A stretch of 64,000 nt of DNA from UBA4781 sp963674975 (GTDB lineage Bacteria > Chloroflexota > Anaerolineae > Anaerolineales > Anaerolineaceae): positions 558,001 through 622,000 of the forward strand of contig OY771913.1 of the NCBI GenBank assembly GCA_963674975.1, given 5' to 3'. The position numbers and the translations under genes are program-made. Under the pieces are notes generated by a model. That model was not told the DNA's origin. It saw only the letters and a program-made list of their open reading frames with translations, and did no database searches. Of this stretch, positions 1-8,540 are shown in pieces. Each line of letters starts with the position of its first letter. Position 1 is the stretch's first letter.

Positions 1-665
1 CGTACTTTCTGCCAGAGCAGAGGGGTGAGATTATATCCAACCAGACGATCCAGAATGCGGCGAGCCTGCTGTGCGTTCACCAGGTCCATATCGATGTCTT
101 TAGGATGCGCGAAAGATTCCTGAATGGCTGGTTTGGTGATCTCGTGGAAAACCACCCGATGAACCCGCGCATCTTCCATTTCGGTTGATTCCTTTAAATG
201 CCAGGCAATGGCTTCCCCTTCACGGTCAGGGTCAGTCGCGATGTATATTTCTTCAGCGCCTTTAACATCTTTGGTTAATTCTTTTACGATAGGACGTTTC
301 TCATTGGGAACGCGGTATTTAGGAGTGAAATTATTTTCAACATCCACAGATAACTGTGAACGCAGCAGGTCGCGCACATGTCCAACAGATGCCTTGACCT
401 TATATTCCTTGCCAAGATAATTTCCAATGGTCTTCGCTTTGGCAGGAGATTCTACGATCACCAGTTTTCCGGAACGGATTTCTTTCTTTTCCACCTTTGG
501 AGGCGGAACCAATCCCTCGTGCTCTTTTGTCTTCCCAATGCGCACCATTTTGGTTCCGCATACGCCGCACTGTCCAACAGTGACCGGTGTCCCGCGCTTA
601 TTGAAATCCGCTTTTGGATTTTGGATTTCCCGCTTTTCTTTACACTTCATGCAATACGCTTCCAC
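1..665 (-). CDS. topA: DNA topoisomerase I, N-terminal part (cut by window edge)
   Basis: Type IA topoisomerase that relaxes negative supercoils. Translating the minus strand from a GTG at 665 gives a short zinc ribbon (YCMKCK ... CGVCG, two CxxC pairs), a linker, then the TOPRIM domain with LVIVESPAKAKTIGNYLG, the acidic ATDPDREGEAIAWHL motif and the start of the gate domain (NAQQARRILDRLVGYNL). The active-site tyrosine lies beyond the left edge. GTG 665 is chosen because TAGGAG sits just upstream and no better start precedes the zinc ribbon. It is the last visible gene of the rpsP-to-topA minus-strand run, 10 bp after manC. Identity is secure; the zinc ribbon at the N-terminus rather than the C-terminus is the unusual point. 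Confidence 0.95.
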   Translation of the reverse strand, partial: MEAYCMKCKEKREIQNPKADFNKRGTPVTVGQCGVCGTKMVRIGKTKEHEGLVPPPKVEKKEIRSGKLVIVESPAKAKTIGNYLGKEYKVKASVGHVRDLLRSQLSVDVENNFTPKYRVPNEKRPIVKELTKDVKGAEEIYIATDPDREGEAIAWHLKESTEMEDARVHRVVFHEITKPAIQESFAHPKDIDMDLVNAQQARRILDRLVGYNLTPLLWQKV

Positions 666-675
666 GTAAGTACTC

Positions 676-1764
676 CTATAGAAATTGATCTAGCTTCTTC
701 TGTTTTAATTCATTTACGATTTCTTTTACTTTTTGTGATTGTCCCTTTTGACATATAAGAAGCGCATCTTTGGTATCTACGATGATGATATCCTTCAATC
801 CTGCCAGAACAATCATCTTCTGCTCATTATCGGTCTTGATCAGGCAATTTCCACTTTCATGGATCACAGTCAGGTCAGCGAGTTTGATATTCCCGTTCTC
901 ATCTGCTGGGATGATCTCAAACAACGAATCCCAGCTGCCCACATCACTCCATTCCAATCCTTCGGCGGGAATCACCGCAACGTGCTGAGCGTGCTCCATA
1001 ATACCATAATCAATGGTCTGGGGAACGATTTTTTCCCATGTTTCTGCAAGGAACGCTTCATAACCCGCTTTTCCATATTTCTTTCCCAGCGATTCCAAAC
1101 TGGCAAACAGTTCCGGCATCTGCCTTTCAAATTCTGTGAGGATCGTGGTTGTTTTCCAGATGAACATACCCGAATTCCAGTAATAATCGTCAGAAGCGAG
1201 ATATTTCTTCGCCCGTTCCAGATCCGGTTTTTCCACGAAAGATTCCACCAGATATGCATCAAATGAAAAGCCATTCAGCTTCTTTTCTTTATGGATATAT
1301 CCATATCCGGTAGCCGGAAATGTGGGTTGAATACCCAGGGTGACCAGGTGATCTTTTTGAGCGACCTGATAGGCATTTTCAAGGATCTGATGAAATAAAG
1401 GCACATTCTCAATGATATGGTCTGAAGTGAGAACTGCCATGACCGCATCAGGATGGGTTTGCTGCAGTATCTCAGCTGCATATCCAACCACCGAAGCAGT
1501 TCCACGCGGCATGGGTTCGATCAGGTAATTCTCCAGCGGAATGGCATCCACCTGACCGCGCAGGTCTGCCACTTGGGATGCAACCGTTACCACCAGAATG
1601 TGGTCAGCCGGAAAGACGGGCAAAAGCCGATCTACGGCAAGCTGGAAAAAAGTTTTTTCATTGTATAAGGTCAATAATTGTTTGGGTTTCGAACGGCGAG
1701 AAAGAGGCCATAATCGCGTCCCCCCTCCACCAGCCATTATCACAGCAAAATAATCACCATGCAT
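676..1764 (-). CDS. manC: Mannose-1-phosphate guanylyltransferase
   Basis: Makes GDP-mannose from mannose-1-phosphate and GTP for glycan synthesis. The N-terminus has the nucleotidyltransferase signature VIMAGGGGTRLWPLSR followed by KPKQ; further on are LTSDHII, FVEKP and YYWNSGMFIWK, all typical of the family. At 362 residues it is the single-domain form, without the C-terminal phosphomannose isomerase cupin of bifunctional ManC/AlgA. I start at ATG 1764, which follows a GAGGAG site and the dprA stop (1766-1768) directly; the longer reading from 1791 would overlap dprA. Co-transcription with the ribosomal/dprA run looks likely from the tight spacing, but a functional link to it is not obvious. 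Confidence 0.92.
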   Translation of the reverse strand: MHGDYFAVIMAGGGGTRLWPLSRRSKPKQLLTLYNEKTFFQLAVDRLLPVFPADHILVVTVASQVADLRGQVDAIPLENYLIEPMPRGTASVVGYAAEILQQTHPDAVMAVLTSDHIIENVPLFHQILENAYQVAQKDHLVTLGIQPTFPATGYGYIHKEKKLNGFSFDAYLVESFVEKPDLERAKKYLASDDYYWNSGMFIWKTTTILTEFERQMPELFASLESLGKKYGKAGYEAFLAETWEKIVPQTIDYGIMEHAQHVAVIPAEGLEWSDVGSWDSLFEIIPADENGNIKLADLTVIHESGNCLIKTDNEQKMIVLAGLKDIIIVDTKDALLICQKGQSQKVKEIVNELKQKKLDQFL

Positions 1765-1765
1765 A

Positions 1766-2869
1766 TCAGGAATACTCCTCTTTGAAATCATACATTGCAG
1801 AAAAGATCATATTACCAATTTTTTCCACATATCCTTTCAGCTCTAAGAAACTCAATGCTGATGAGACCTTATCGATCGGGATCCCGGAAACCGCTTGAAT
1901 ATCGTCAATATGCAGTGCTTCTTTCTGTAAAAGCTTCAAGATCAGCAATTCGGTCTCATCAGTCGGCAGTTCTTGCCGTATTTTCTTCTGATATTGTACA
2001 TTGTCCAGGTCTAAAATTTCAAAGATGCTTTCGAATCGGATCAGGGGATAGGCACCATCTGAGATCAGCCGATTGGTTCCTTTACTTTGTGGAGCATAAA
2101 TAGAACCCGGTACGGCAAAAACCTCTTTACCCTGATCAGCCGCAAAAGAAGCGGTGATCAGAGCCCCGCTGCGCTGCCCGGCTTCAATCACAATGGTTGC
2201 CAGAGATAAGCCTGAAATGATGCGGTTTCTGGGAGGAAAATTGATCCCTTCTGGCGGCGTTCCCGGCGCGTAATCGCTGATCAAAGCACCGTGCTCTATG
2301 ATCTTTTCAGCAAGGTCGCGGTTTTCGGGGGGATAAACTATATCGATCCCGCAGCCCAGAACGGCGATGGTGCGTCCTCCGGCTTTGAGAACCGCCTGAT
2401 GCGCTTCCGAATCCACCCCACGCGCCATACCGCTGATCACCGTGATCTGATTCTGTGCCAGAAGCGCCCCCAGTTCATGCGCCACGTTTTTCCCATACGC
2501 GGTTACTTTCCTTGTTCCCACGATGGCGATCGATTTTAAATCTTCTTCGAGGATGCTCCCTTTTACATAGAGAACAGGCGGCGGATTATTGATCTGTTTC
2601 AATGCCGCTGGATAGTTCAGATCCATCACAGTAATGATGTCAATCTCTTTTTCTAATATTGCCTCATAAATTCGATCGAGGTCATTTTGAACGCGAAAAT
2701 GGATCAGGCTGGTCAACGGTTTTTCCCCGATTCCCGCCCCTCTCAGTTCATTTTCAGATGCATTCCAGGCTGTTTGCAGATTTTCAAAGTGATCCAGCAG
2801 ACGTTGAAACCGTACAGCACCAATACCTCGTACATGGTTAAATCCCACCCAATATTTCCTGTCGTCCAT
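1766..2869 (-). CDS. dprA: DNA-processing protein DprA/Smf
   Basis: Binds incoming single-stranded DNA and loads RecA during natural transformation. The 367-residue protein shows an N-terminal helix-hairpin-helix-like region (HVRGIGAVRFQRLLDHF), the Rossmann-like DprA core with SIAIVGTRKVTAYG, SGMARGVDSEAH, AVLGCGIDIVYPP and FPPRNRIISGLS, and a C-terminal winged-helix region (about residues 290-350, LLQKEALHIDDIQAVSG). It begins one base after the rimM stop and ends just before manC. The full three-part architecture suggests a working protein; whether the organism is naturally transformable cannot be judged, since no com genes are in view. Confidence 0.93.
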   Translation of the reverse strand: MDDRKYWVGFNHVRGIGAVRFQRLLDHFENLQTAWNASENELRGAGIGEKPLTSLIHFRVQNDLDRIYEAILEKEIDIITVMDLNYPAALKQINNPPPVLYVKGSILEEDLKSIAIVGTRKVTAYGKNVAHELGALLAQNQITVISGMARGVDSEAHQAVLKAGGRTIAVLGCGIDIVYPPENRDLAEKIIEHGALISDYAPGTPPEGINFPPRNRIISGLSLATIVIEAGQRSGALITASFAADQGKEVFAVPGSIYAPQSKGTNRLISDGAYPLIRFESIFEILDLDNVQYQKKIRQELPTDETELLILKLLQKEALHIDDIQAVSGIPIDKVSSALSFLELKGYVEKIGNMIFSAMYDFKEEYS

Positions 2870-2870
2870 G

Positions 2871-3422
2871 CTATTTCCATTCTTGTTTTTTAATGATGAT
2901 TTCGTTGTCCTCTTTATTGATATTTACAATGACCTGTTCAATGAATGGTATTAATTCTTCTTTCCCTGAACAGGTAACGACAAGAACATCGTTTGCGCCG
3001 GTTTCCAAAACCTCATTAACCGAGCCAAGCAGCTCTCCCTCCTGCGTTTTAACTTTCATTCCAATTAACTCATGAAAGTAATATTCATCTTCAGGCAGCT
3101 TTGGTAAATTGACCGCCTCGATATATACAAGCTGATTTCTAAAAATACCCGCTTTATCGCGGTCATCAATATCTTTGAATTTCAATAACATGCCTGTATG
3201 GGTAAAACGTACGGTTTCAATCTCCTGCACGTGTTTTTTTTCACCCAAGAAGACTTCCCCGTCTGGCTTAATACGCTCCGGAAACTCTGTCAGGATTTCG
3301 ACCAGCAGTTCGCCCCGCACACCATGAGGTTTTCTTATCTTTCCAATGATTAAAAATAATGGCTCTCCATTTTTGGGTGAGCCATCATTTCTGTCTTTCT
3401 TGTTAGAAAGGGGTCGAGCCAT
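2871..3422 (-). CDS. rimM: Ribosome maturation factor RimM
   Basis: Assists assembly of the 30S head domain and binds ribosomal protein S19. The 183-residue protein has the RimM N-terminal barrel (IGKIRKPHGVRGELLVEI, then VRFTHTGMLLKFKDIDDRDKA) and the C-terminal PRC barrel (LPEDEYYFHELIGMKVKT, ending ELIPFIEQVIVNIN). About 25 extra charged residues precede the domain. The ATG overlaps the khpA stop as TAATG, so translation is probably coupled. The rpsP-khpA-rimM order is the common bacterial one; trmD, the usual next gene, is absent here and replaced by dprA. Confidence 0.95.
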   Translation of the reverse strand: MARPLSNKKDRNDGSPKNGEPLFLIIGKIRKPHGVRGELLVEILTEFPERIKPDGEVFLGEKKHVQEIETVRFTHTGMLLKFKDIDDRDKAGIFRNQLVYIEAVNLPKLPEDEYYFHELIGMKVKTQEGELLGSVNEVLETGANDVLVVTCSGKEELIPFIEQVIVNINKEDNEIIIKKQEWK

Positions 3423-3655
3423 TATGGTTCAATCACATCCAACGACGCACGTTTCCCTTCACGCGCGGCAGCAACACGCAGTAATGTTCGGATAGAATTT
3501 GCAACCCGCCCACCTTTTCCAATGATGCGACCCATATCCTCTTTAGCAACAGTTAATTCAATGCGAATATGATCGCCTTCTTCTGTTTCTACAACATTAA
3601 CCTTTGTAGGGTCTTCCACTAAGGACTTCGCGATATATTCTACTAGTTCTTTCAC
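3422..3655 (-). CDS. khpA: KH-domain RNA-binding protein KhpA
   Basis: A 77-residue single KH domain protein (YlqC/KhpA family) that binds RNA and, in Gram-positive bacteria, works with KhpB in cell-elongation control. The diagnostic GxxG loop is seen in MGRIIGKGGRVANSIRTLL, and the beginning (MKELVEYIAKSLVEDP) matches the family closely. It lies 30 bp after rpsP and overlaps rimM by one base, the arrangement typical of the S16 operon. Identification is secure; its partner khpB (jag) is not in this window. Confidence 0.95.
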   Translation of the reverse strand: MKELVEYIAKSLVEDPTKVNVVETEEGDHIRIELTVAKEDMGRIIGKGGRVANSIRTLLRVAAAREGKRASLDVIEP

Positions 3656-3685
3656 GTTAACTCCTTTGTTAGAAAATGCTCTTTC

Positions 3686-4030
3686 CTAATCTTTCCTGGT
3701 TTGTTGCTTTACCTTCCTGCTCTCATAGAAACTCTGTGCTTCTTTCAAGACTTCTTCTTCCGATGCACCGGCTTTTACTTTCTCGTAACGTTCGGTCAAT
3801 CCTACTGATTTGAACAAAGTCGCCAGTGATTCACTTGGCTGCGCACCCTTACTAAGCCAGTGATACACACGATCTTCCTTTACGATAAAAGTAAACGGTT
3901 CTGTGCGAGGATTGTATTCACCAATAATCTCGAGGAAGCGACCATCTCGAGGTGCTTCTTTATCACATACTACTATTCTATAGCTTGGCTGGTTCCGTAA
4001 ACCAGTTCTTCGCAAACGGATTTTTACCAT
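3686..4030 (-). CDS. rpsP: 30S ribosomal protein S16
   Basis: Small-subunit protein S16, needed for 30S assembly. The N-terminus MVKIRLRRTGLRNQPSYRIVV and the following RDGRFLEIIGEYNPRTEP are diagnostic. The protein is 114 residues with a charged C-terminal extension (ESRKVKQQTRKD) beyond the usual 80-90 residue core, common outside proteobacteria. A GCAGGAG site lies just upstream of the ATG. It heads the minus-strand run; a -10-like TATAAT on the minus strand at 4136-4141 would give a leader of about 100 bases. ffh, often found upstream, is not present. Confidence 0.96.
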   Translation of the reverse strand: MVKIRLRRTGLRNQPSYRIVVCDKEAPRDGRFLEIIGEYNPRTEPFTFIVKEDRVYHWLSKGAQPSESLATLFKSVGLTERYEKVKAGASEEEVLKEAQSFYESRKVKQQTRKD

Positions 4031-4135
4031 ATCTTACTCCTGCAATCTCCTATTTTTCAATTGTAGAGGTAGTTGACTGCGAGGGGCGCGAAAGGATGCG
4101 CTTTCAAAGTCATTCCTCATTTATTTAACGCATTT

Positions 4136-4141
4136 ATTATA
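4136..4141 (-). promoter_or_regulatory. Candidate -10 of the rpsP-topA operon
   Basis: On the minus strand this reads TATAAT about 105 bases before the rpsP start, in the only intergenic gap upstream of the operon. No good -35 hexamer is visible at 16-18 bases, so this is a position-based guess. Confidence 0.4.
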
Positions 4142-4205
4142 AACGTGTTTTTAAAATATTCATATAGGTTTAAATTACCCAGTAACCAAAGAATTACATG
4201 CGGGT

Positions 4206-4211
4206 TATAAT
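4206..4211 (+). promoter_or_regulatory. Candidate -10 for the DegV-family gene
   Basis: A perfect TATAAT lies 35 bases before the ATG at 4247, in the gap between divergent genes. A -35 at the right distance is weak. The placement supports a short leader that includes the GAAAGGAG ribosome-binding site at 4233-4240. Confidence 0.45.
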
Positions 4212-4246
4212 TTTTTAGTGGAATTTTAATTTTGAAAGGAGATGGT

Positions 4247-5107
4247 ATGTCAAACGTAGTTATTGTAACTGATAGTACTGCATATATCCCGGATCATATT
4301 TTAAAGGATTTAAATATCCAGGTTGTTCCTCTCCAGGTAATTTGGGGAGATAAGGTTTATAAAGATGGAGTCGATCTAAAGGCTGAAGAGTTTTATCCCA
4401 TGTTGAAGAAAGCGAAAGAACTTCCCACCACCTCGCAACCGTCCCCCAAGGAATTCATGGATGTTTATAAACCATTCCTTGATAAAGGAGATAAGATCAT
4501 CAGTATTCATATCTCCTCTGGAATATCCGGAACGATCAATTCTGCCAACCAGGCAAAAGAACTGCTGGAAACAAAAGATGTTGAGATCATTGATTCGCTA
4601 TCGTCGGGGATGGCATTGGGATATGTCACCATGCTGACCGCGCGATTGGCAAAGAATAACGGCAGCTTCGAAGAGTGCGTGAAAGTTGCCAAACAGGCAG
4701 CCGGGAACATCGATGTTTACTTCCTGGTAGATACCCTGGAATACCTTCATAAAGGTGGTCGCATTGGAGGAGCCGCAGCACTGCTCGGTTCAGCCCTTGA
4801 CCTGAAACCGATCCTGCATTTCGATAAAGAAGGAAAACTGGATTCCTACGAGAAGGTGCGTACCAAGAAAAAAGGTTTGCGCCGCCTCATTGAGATCGGG
4901 AAAGAAAAGATCGGTGAAAAACGCCCTATTCATTTCGGTATGATGCAGGTAGAAGCCGAAGAGGACGCAGCCTTCCTGGTAGAAGAGTTTAAAAAGATCT
5001 ATCCCGCGGAAGATATTGTTGACATGATGGTGGTGACATTAAGCCCTGTTTTGGGAGCGCATACCGGACCTGGTTTGATCGCAATTTCATTTTTAACCGG
5101 AATGTAA
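4247..5107 (+). CDS. DegV family fatty-acid-binding protein
   Basis: DegV/FakB-type protein that binds a fatty acid; in Firmicutes, FakB proteins present it to the kinase FakA for phosphorylation. The 286-residue protein opens with VVIVTDSTAYIP and contains LPTTSQPSP, IHISSGISGT, DSLSSGMALGYV and LEYLHKGGRIGGAAALLG, all family landmarks, and ends with VLGAHTGPGLIAIS. The start is the ATG at 4247 because AAAGGAG lies immediately upstream; the in-frame TTG at 4232 overlaps that site. No fakA neighbour is in the window, so the phosphorylation role is inferred from the family only. Confidence 0.93.
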   Translation: MSNVVIVTDSTAYIPDHILKDLNIQVVPLQVIWGDKVYKDGVDLKAEEFYPMLKKAKELPTTSQPSPKEFMDVYKPFLDKGDKIISIHISSGISGTINSANQAKELLETKDVEIIDSLSSGMALGYVTMLTARLAKNNGSFEECVKVAKQAAGNIDVYFLVDTLEYLHKGGRIGGAAALLGSALDLKPILHFDKEGKLDSYEKVRTKKKGLRRLIEIGKEKIGEKRPIHFGMMQVEAEEDAAFLVEEFKKIYPAEDIVDMMVVTLSPVLGAHTGPGLIAISFLTGM

Positions 5108-5125
5108 AATATTATGTTTGTCCTG

Positions 5126-5155
5126 AAAAAGCCATCACAAAAGATGGCTTTTTTT
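5126..5155 (+). terminator. Intrinsic terminator after the DegV gene
   Basis: Stem AAAAAGCCATC / GATGGCTTTTT with a six-base loop and a run of eight T, 18 bases after the stop codon. Confidence 0.85.
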
Positions 5156-5172
5156 CTTTAAGCTCCTTTTGG

Positions 5173-5178
5173 TACAAT
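5173..5178 (+). promoter_or_regulatory. Candidate -10 for the DUF1015-M23-queG run
   Basis: TACAAT 24 bases before the ATG at 5203 and just after the preceding terminator. No clear -35 is visible, since the position is occupied by the terminator T-run. Confidence 0.4.
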
Positions 5179-5202
5179 AGGAATCATCGTTTGGAGAAAA
5201 CC

Positions 5203-6507
5203 ATGTCAACTAATGATGCTTATCAAAAACCTGTGTTTTACCTCCCAAAAGAAACCATCGATCTGCAAAAATGGGCGGTCATTGCCTGCGACCAATTCAC
5301 CAGCCAGCCTGACTACTGGCAGGAAGTGGAAAACCTGGTCGGGGATTCCCCATCCACCTACCACCTCATTCTTCCCGAAGCATATCTGGGCACTCCCAAA
5401 ACGGAAGAACATGGACAAAAGGTCAACTACTGGATGCAAACCTATCTTGAGCAGCAGATCTTCACTCAGTATGAAGGGTATGTCTACATCGAAAGAAATT
5501 TGGGTTCAAAGACGCGAAAAGGATTACTGCTGAATCTTGATCTGGAACAGTACGATTTCAATAAAGGATCGCAGTCCCTGATCCGTGCCAGTGAAGGAAC
5601 CATTCTCGACCGCCTTCCCCCCCGCATCAAGATCAGAGAAAAAGCACTGCTTGAACTGCCCCACATCATGGTTTTAATAGACGATCGGAAGAACGAGCTG
5701 TTCTCTTTCTTCACCGAAAACAAAGAGCAGTATCAAAAGATCTATGATTTCGACCTGATGCAGGAAAGTGGATCGCTCAAAGGATATCTCGTCAACAAGC
5801 AGGGCGAACAGAAAATCCATGACGTGTTTTCCACCCTGTGTAATGCCAATGAATTTAAACAAAAATATGACCTTCAAGAGGACCTGCCGCCACTCCTGTT
5901 TGCAGTAGGAGACGGAAATCACTCTTTAGCCACCGCGAAAGCCATCTGGGAGAAAATCAAAGATACCGTTCCCCCTGACCACCCTGCCCGTTATGCTCTG
6001 GTTGAGGTGGTGAATATCCATGACGAAAGTTTAATTTTTGAACCGATCCATCGCGTCCTGTTTAATTTCAGGGGCAATATACTGGCAGCAATGCAAAGCT
6101 ACTACCAGAACACGCTTGAAATACAGGAAGCGGATTCATTCCCCGCACTGCAAGCCGCAGTTCAGCACACCGGCGCCGATCAGTGCATCGGCTTGCTGCA
6201 GGGAGAAAAACAATATCTGGTCTACTTTAAAAAGCCCTCCACCAATCTTGCGGTGGGAACTCTGCAGCAGTTCCTGGATGATCTGCTTGAAAAACAAGCT
6301 GATGTTTCTCTTGATTATGTGCACGGAGATGGTGTCTTAAAAGACCTGAGTATGAAAGAAGGCAGCATTGGCTTTCTCCTGCCTGCCATGCGAAAAAATG
6401 ATTTCTTCCGCACCGTCATTCTGGATGGTGCTCTCCCTCGAAAAACTTTTTCGATGGGAGATGCAAAAGAAAAACGATTCTACCTGGAATGCCGCAAAAT
6501 TCAATGA
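5203..6507 (+). CDS. DUF1015 family protein
   Basis: Member of the widespread DUF1015 family, whose biochemical role is not established. The 434-residue protein shows family landmarks: WAVIACDQFTSQPDYW near the start, YVYIERNL, the central LFAVGDGNHSLATAKAIWE and a conserved ALVEVVNIHD. The ATG at 5203 is chosen because TTTGGAG lies just upstream; the in-frame TTG at 5191 is part of that site. The next gene starts inside the stop codon (ATGA overlap), so it is probably co-translated with the M23 lipoprotein and lies in one unit with queG. No membrane segment or signal peptide is seen, so it is likely cytosolic. Confidence 0.88.
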   Translation: MSTNDAYQKPVFYLPKETIDLQKWAVIACDQFTSQPDYWQEVENLVGDSPSTYHLILPEAYLGTPKTEEHGQKVNYWMQTYLEQQIFTQYEGYVYIERNLGSKTRKGLLLNLDLEQYDFNKGSQSLIRASEGTILDRLPPRIKIREKALLELPHIMVLIDDRKNELFSFFTENKEQYQKIYDFDLMQESGSLKGYLVNKQGEQKIHDVFSTLCNANEFKQKYDLQEDLPPLLFAVGDGNHSLATAKAIWEKIKDTVPPDHPARYALVEVVNIHDESLIFEPIHRVLFNFRGNILAAMQSYYQNTLEIQEADSFPALQAAVQHTGADQCIGLLQGEKQYLVYFKKPSTNLAVGTLQQFLDDLLEKQADVSLDYVHGDGVLKDLSMKEGSIGFLLPAMRKNDFFRTVILDGALPRKTFSMGDAKEKRFYLECRKIQ

Positions 6508-7355
6508 AAAAAAACATCATATTCTTTTTAATTAGTCTTTTCATTCTGTCTGCCTGCAGTTCAAAAACAGAAGTGCTGCCCACAGAAACTGCCGCACCGG
6601 TATTACCAACAGCCACCGCTACCGTGGAGCCGACCAGCACAGCTACCCCTCTTCCACCTACAGCTACCCCCATTCCCTACACCAGCGTCAGTTCTCCTTT
6701 AAAAAACATTTCTTTGGATGAACTGGATTCGGTCAATACCAACGCTTACGATCCACCGCCGGTTGGTTTTGATGAGCCGCATCAAGGGATCGATTACAGC
6801 TATTATCGCTTTCAGAATGATCTCATGACCGATAATGACGGTATCGAAGGGCTGGATATTCTCTCCGTTTTCGATGGAACAGTTGCTTCCGTGATCGTTG
6901 ATCGCTATCCGTATGGAAATGCGATCATCATTGAAACCCCGTTGAGTTTGCTGCGACCCGAATGGGTGGCTGCCATGAATGTTCCGGAGATCGCCGCTAC
7001 CATCGAACCTGATCCCCGCAACAACTGCCCCGAATTGATCGACAGCTCAGACTGGGATAACGCAAATCGTTCTGTTTACCTGGTTTATGCTCACCTGCAG
7101 AACGCACCGCAGCTTTCCGTAGGGCAGACCGTTAGCAGTGGTGAGGTCATCGGGCAGGTAGGCAATACAGGAAACTCCTCGAATGCACACCTTCATTTTG
7201 AGGTGAGGATCGGTCCCGGAGGAGCATCTTTTGAAAGCATGGCAAAGTATGACACCCGTGCCAGTGAAGAGGAAAATGCTAATTACTGCACCTGGCGTCT
7301 CAGCAACCGCTTTGAATTGCTCGATCCGGCGCTCATTCTTCAATTCAGACCCTGA
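6504..7355 (+). CDS. M23 family metallopeptidase lipoprotein
   Basis: Probable cell-wall-acting zinc endopeptidase (LytM/M23 fold) anchored outside the membrane. A short signal peptide (KKNIIFFLISLFILSAC) ends in a lipobox with Cys, followed by a Thr/Pro/Ala linker (about residues 18-55) and the catalytic domain, with HQGID as the first zinc motif and HLHFEVR as the HxH motif near the C-terminus; YGNAIIIE and GQVGNTGNS also fit M23. Zinc ligands appear complete. An insert of about 50 residues rich in acidic residues and Pro lies between the two motifs, with two Cys (NNCPEL, NYCTW) that might pair. The start is ATG 6504, overlapping the preceding stop. Confidence 0.88.
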   Translation: MKKNIIFFLISLFILSACSSKTEVLPTETAAPVLPTATATVEPTSTATPLPPTATPIPYTSVSSPLKNISLDELDSVNTNAYDPPPVGFDEPHQGIDYSYYRFQNDLMTDNDGIEGLDILSVFDGTVASVIVDRYPYGNAIIIETPLSLLRPEWVAAMNVPEIAATIEPDPRNNCPELIDSSDWDNANRSVYLVYAHLQNAPQLSVGQTVSSGEVIGQVGNTGNSSNAHLHFEVRIGPGGASFESMAKYDTRASEEENANYCTWRLSNRFELLDPALILQFRP

Positions 7356-7367
7356 ACGTAGAAGGCT

Positions 7368-8507
7368 ATGGAAATACTGAAAGAACAGGTAAGAACATAC
7401 TGCCGCTCGCTGGGTTTCTCACTTGTCAGTTTTTCAGCTCCTGAAAAAGCAGAGCATTTTTCAAAATTTCAAGAATGGGTAAAGAAAGGTCATCAGGCTG
7501 GAATGCAGTATCTTTCCAGCGAACACGCCCTCTTTCTGCGCGAAAACCCACGCAACCTGATGCCTTCCTGCCAGACCATTCTGATCCTGGCATACCCCTA
7601 TCTACCCATTCCGTTGAACCTACCGCTAGAAAAAAAAGCGGTTCCCATGATTGCGGCGTATGCCTGCCGCAAGGATTACCATGTATTCCTTCCCCCGCTG
7701 CTTGAAAGGATCATTGAATTTATCCGGGATAAAACCGGCGATCCCATTCAAAGTAAATACTATACCGATTCAGGTCCGCTCCTTGAGCGAGAACTTGCCT
7801 GTCAGGCAGGCATGGGCTGGATCGGCAAGAATTCCTGCCTTATCCATGAAGAAATTGGATCATTTTTCTTTTTATCAGAAATTTTGCTCGATGTTCCGCT
7901 CATTGAGAAAGAACCGAAACAGCCTATCCACCCCGATCGCTGCGGAACCTGCCAGCGCTGTATCGATGCCTGCCCTACCCGCTGCATCCAAGCAGACCGC
8001 ACGCTGGATTCACGCCGGTGCATATCGTATCTGACGATTGAAAATAAAGGGGAGATCCCCATCGATCTCCGTCCTTTGATAGGAGATCATTTGTTCGGCT
8101 GCGATATCTGCCAGCAGGTATGCCCCTGGAATCAGAAAATTCTCGCTTTATCCAAACCCGGAGAGATGCCACTTTTTCTGCAAACCTGCCTGCAGAACCT
8201 GGATCCGGCAAAGATCATGGAGGCAGCCGAATTCAAAAGGATTTTTGCTGATTACCCGATCCTGCGGGCAAAGCGCAGCGGCTTTTACCGCAATCTGGCT
8301 GTGGTGCTGGGCAATCAAAAAAACACTGACAGTATTCCCCTTTTATCGAAGCTGCTTACTGATCCGGATGCCCTTATCCGTCAGCATGCTGCCTGGGCAT
8401 TGGGCTGCTTTCACTCTGGATCGATCAAGCGTATTCTCGAAGATGCTTTCGTATATGAAAAGGATGAGAGAGTAAAACAGGAAATTATTCTTGCTGTAAA
8501 AAAGTAA
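7368..8507 (+). CDS. queG: Epoxyqueuosine reductase
   Basis: Cobalamin- and iron-sulfur-dependent reductase performing the last step of queuosine synthesis in tRNA. The protein has the QueG N-terminal region with YYTDSGPLLERELACQAGMGWIGKNS, two 4Fe-4S motifs (CGTCQRCIDACPTRCI and CDICQQVCPWN) and a C-terminal HEAT-like segment (LTDPDALIRQHAAWALG) as in long QueG proteins. At 379 residues it is full length. It starts 12 bp after the M23 gene. The window also holds queA, the preceding enzyme in the pathway, 42 kb away. Confidence 0.95.
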   Translation: MEILKEQVRTYCRSLGFSLVSFSAPEKAEHFSKFQEWVKKGHQAGMQYLSSEHALFLRENPRNLMPSCQTILILAYPYLPIPLNLPLEKKAVPMIAAYACRKDYHVFLPPLLERIIEFIRDKTGDPIQSKYYTDSGPLLERELACQAGMGWIGKNSCLIHEEIGSFFFLSEILLDVPLIEKEPKQPIHPDRCGTCQRCIDACPTRCIQADRTLDSRRCISYLTIENKGEIPIDLRPLIGDHLFGCDICQQVCPWNQKILALSKPGEMPLFLQTCLQNLDPAKIMEAAEFKRIFADYPILRAKRSGFYRNLAVVLGNQKNTDSIPLLSKLLTDPDALIRQHAAWALGCFHSGSIKRILEDAFVYEKDERVKQEIILAVKK

Positions 8508-8509
8508 AA

Positions 8510-8535
8510 GCCCAATATTGCTATTGGGCCTTTTT
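8510..8535. terminator. Bidirectional terminator between queG and the LysM gene
   Basis: Stem GCCCAATA / TATTGGGC with a four-base loop and a T-run for the plus strand. It sits between two converging genes, queG and the LysM protein; the minus-strand tail is weaker. Confidence 0.75.
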
Positions 8536-8540
8536 CTAAA

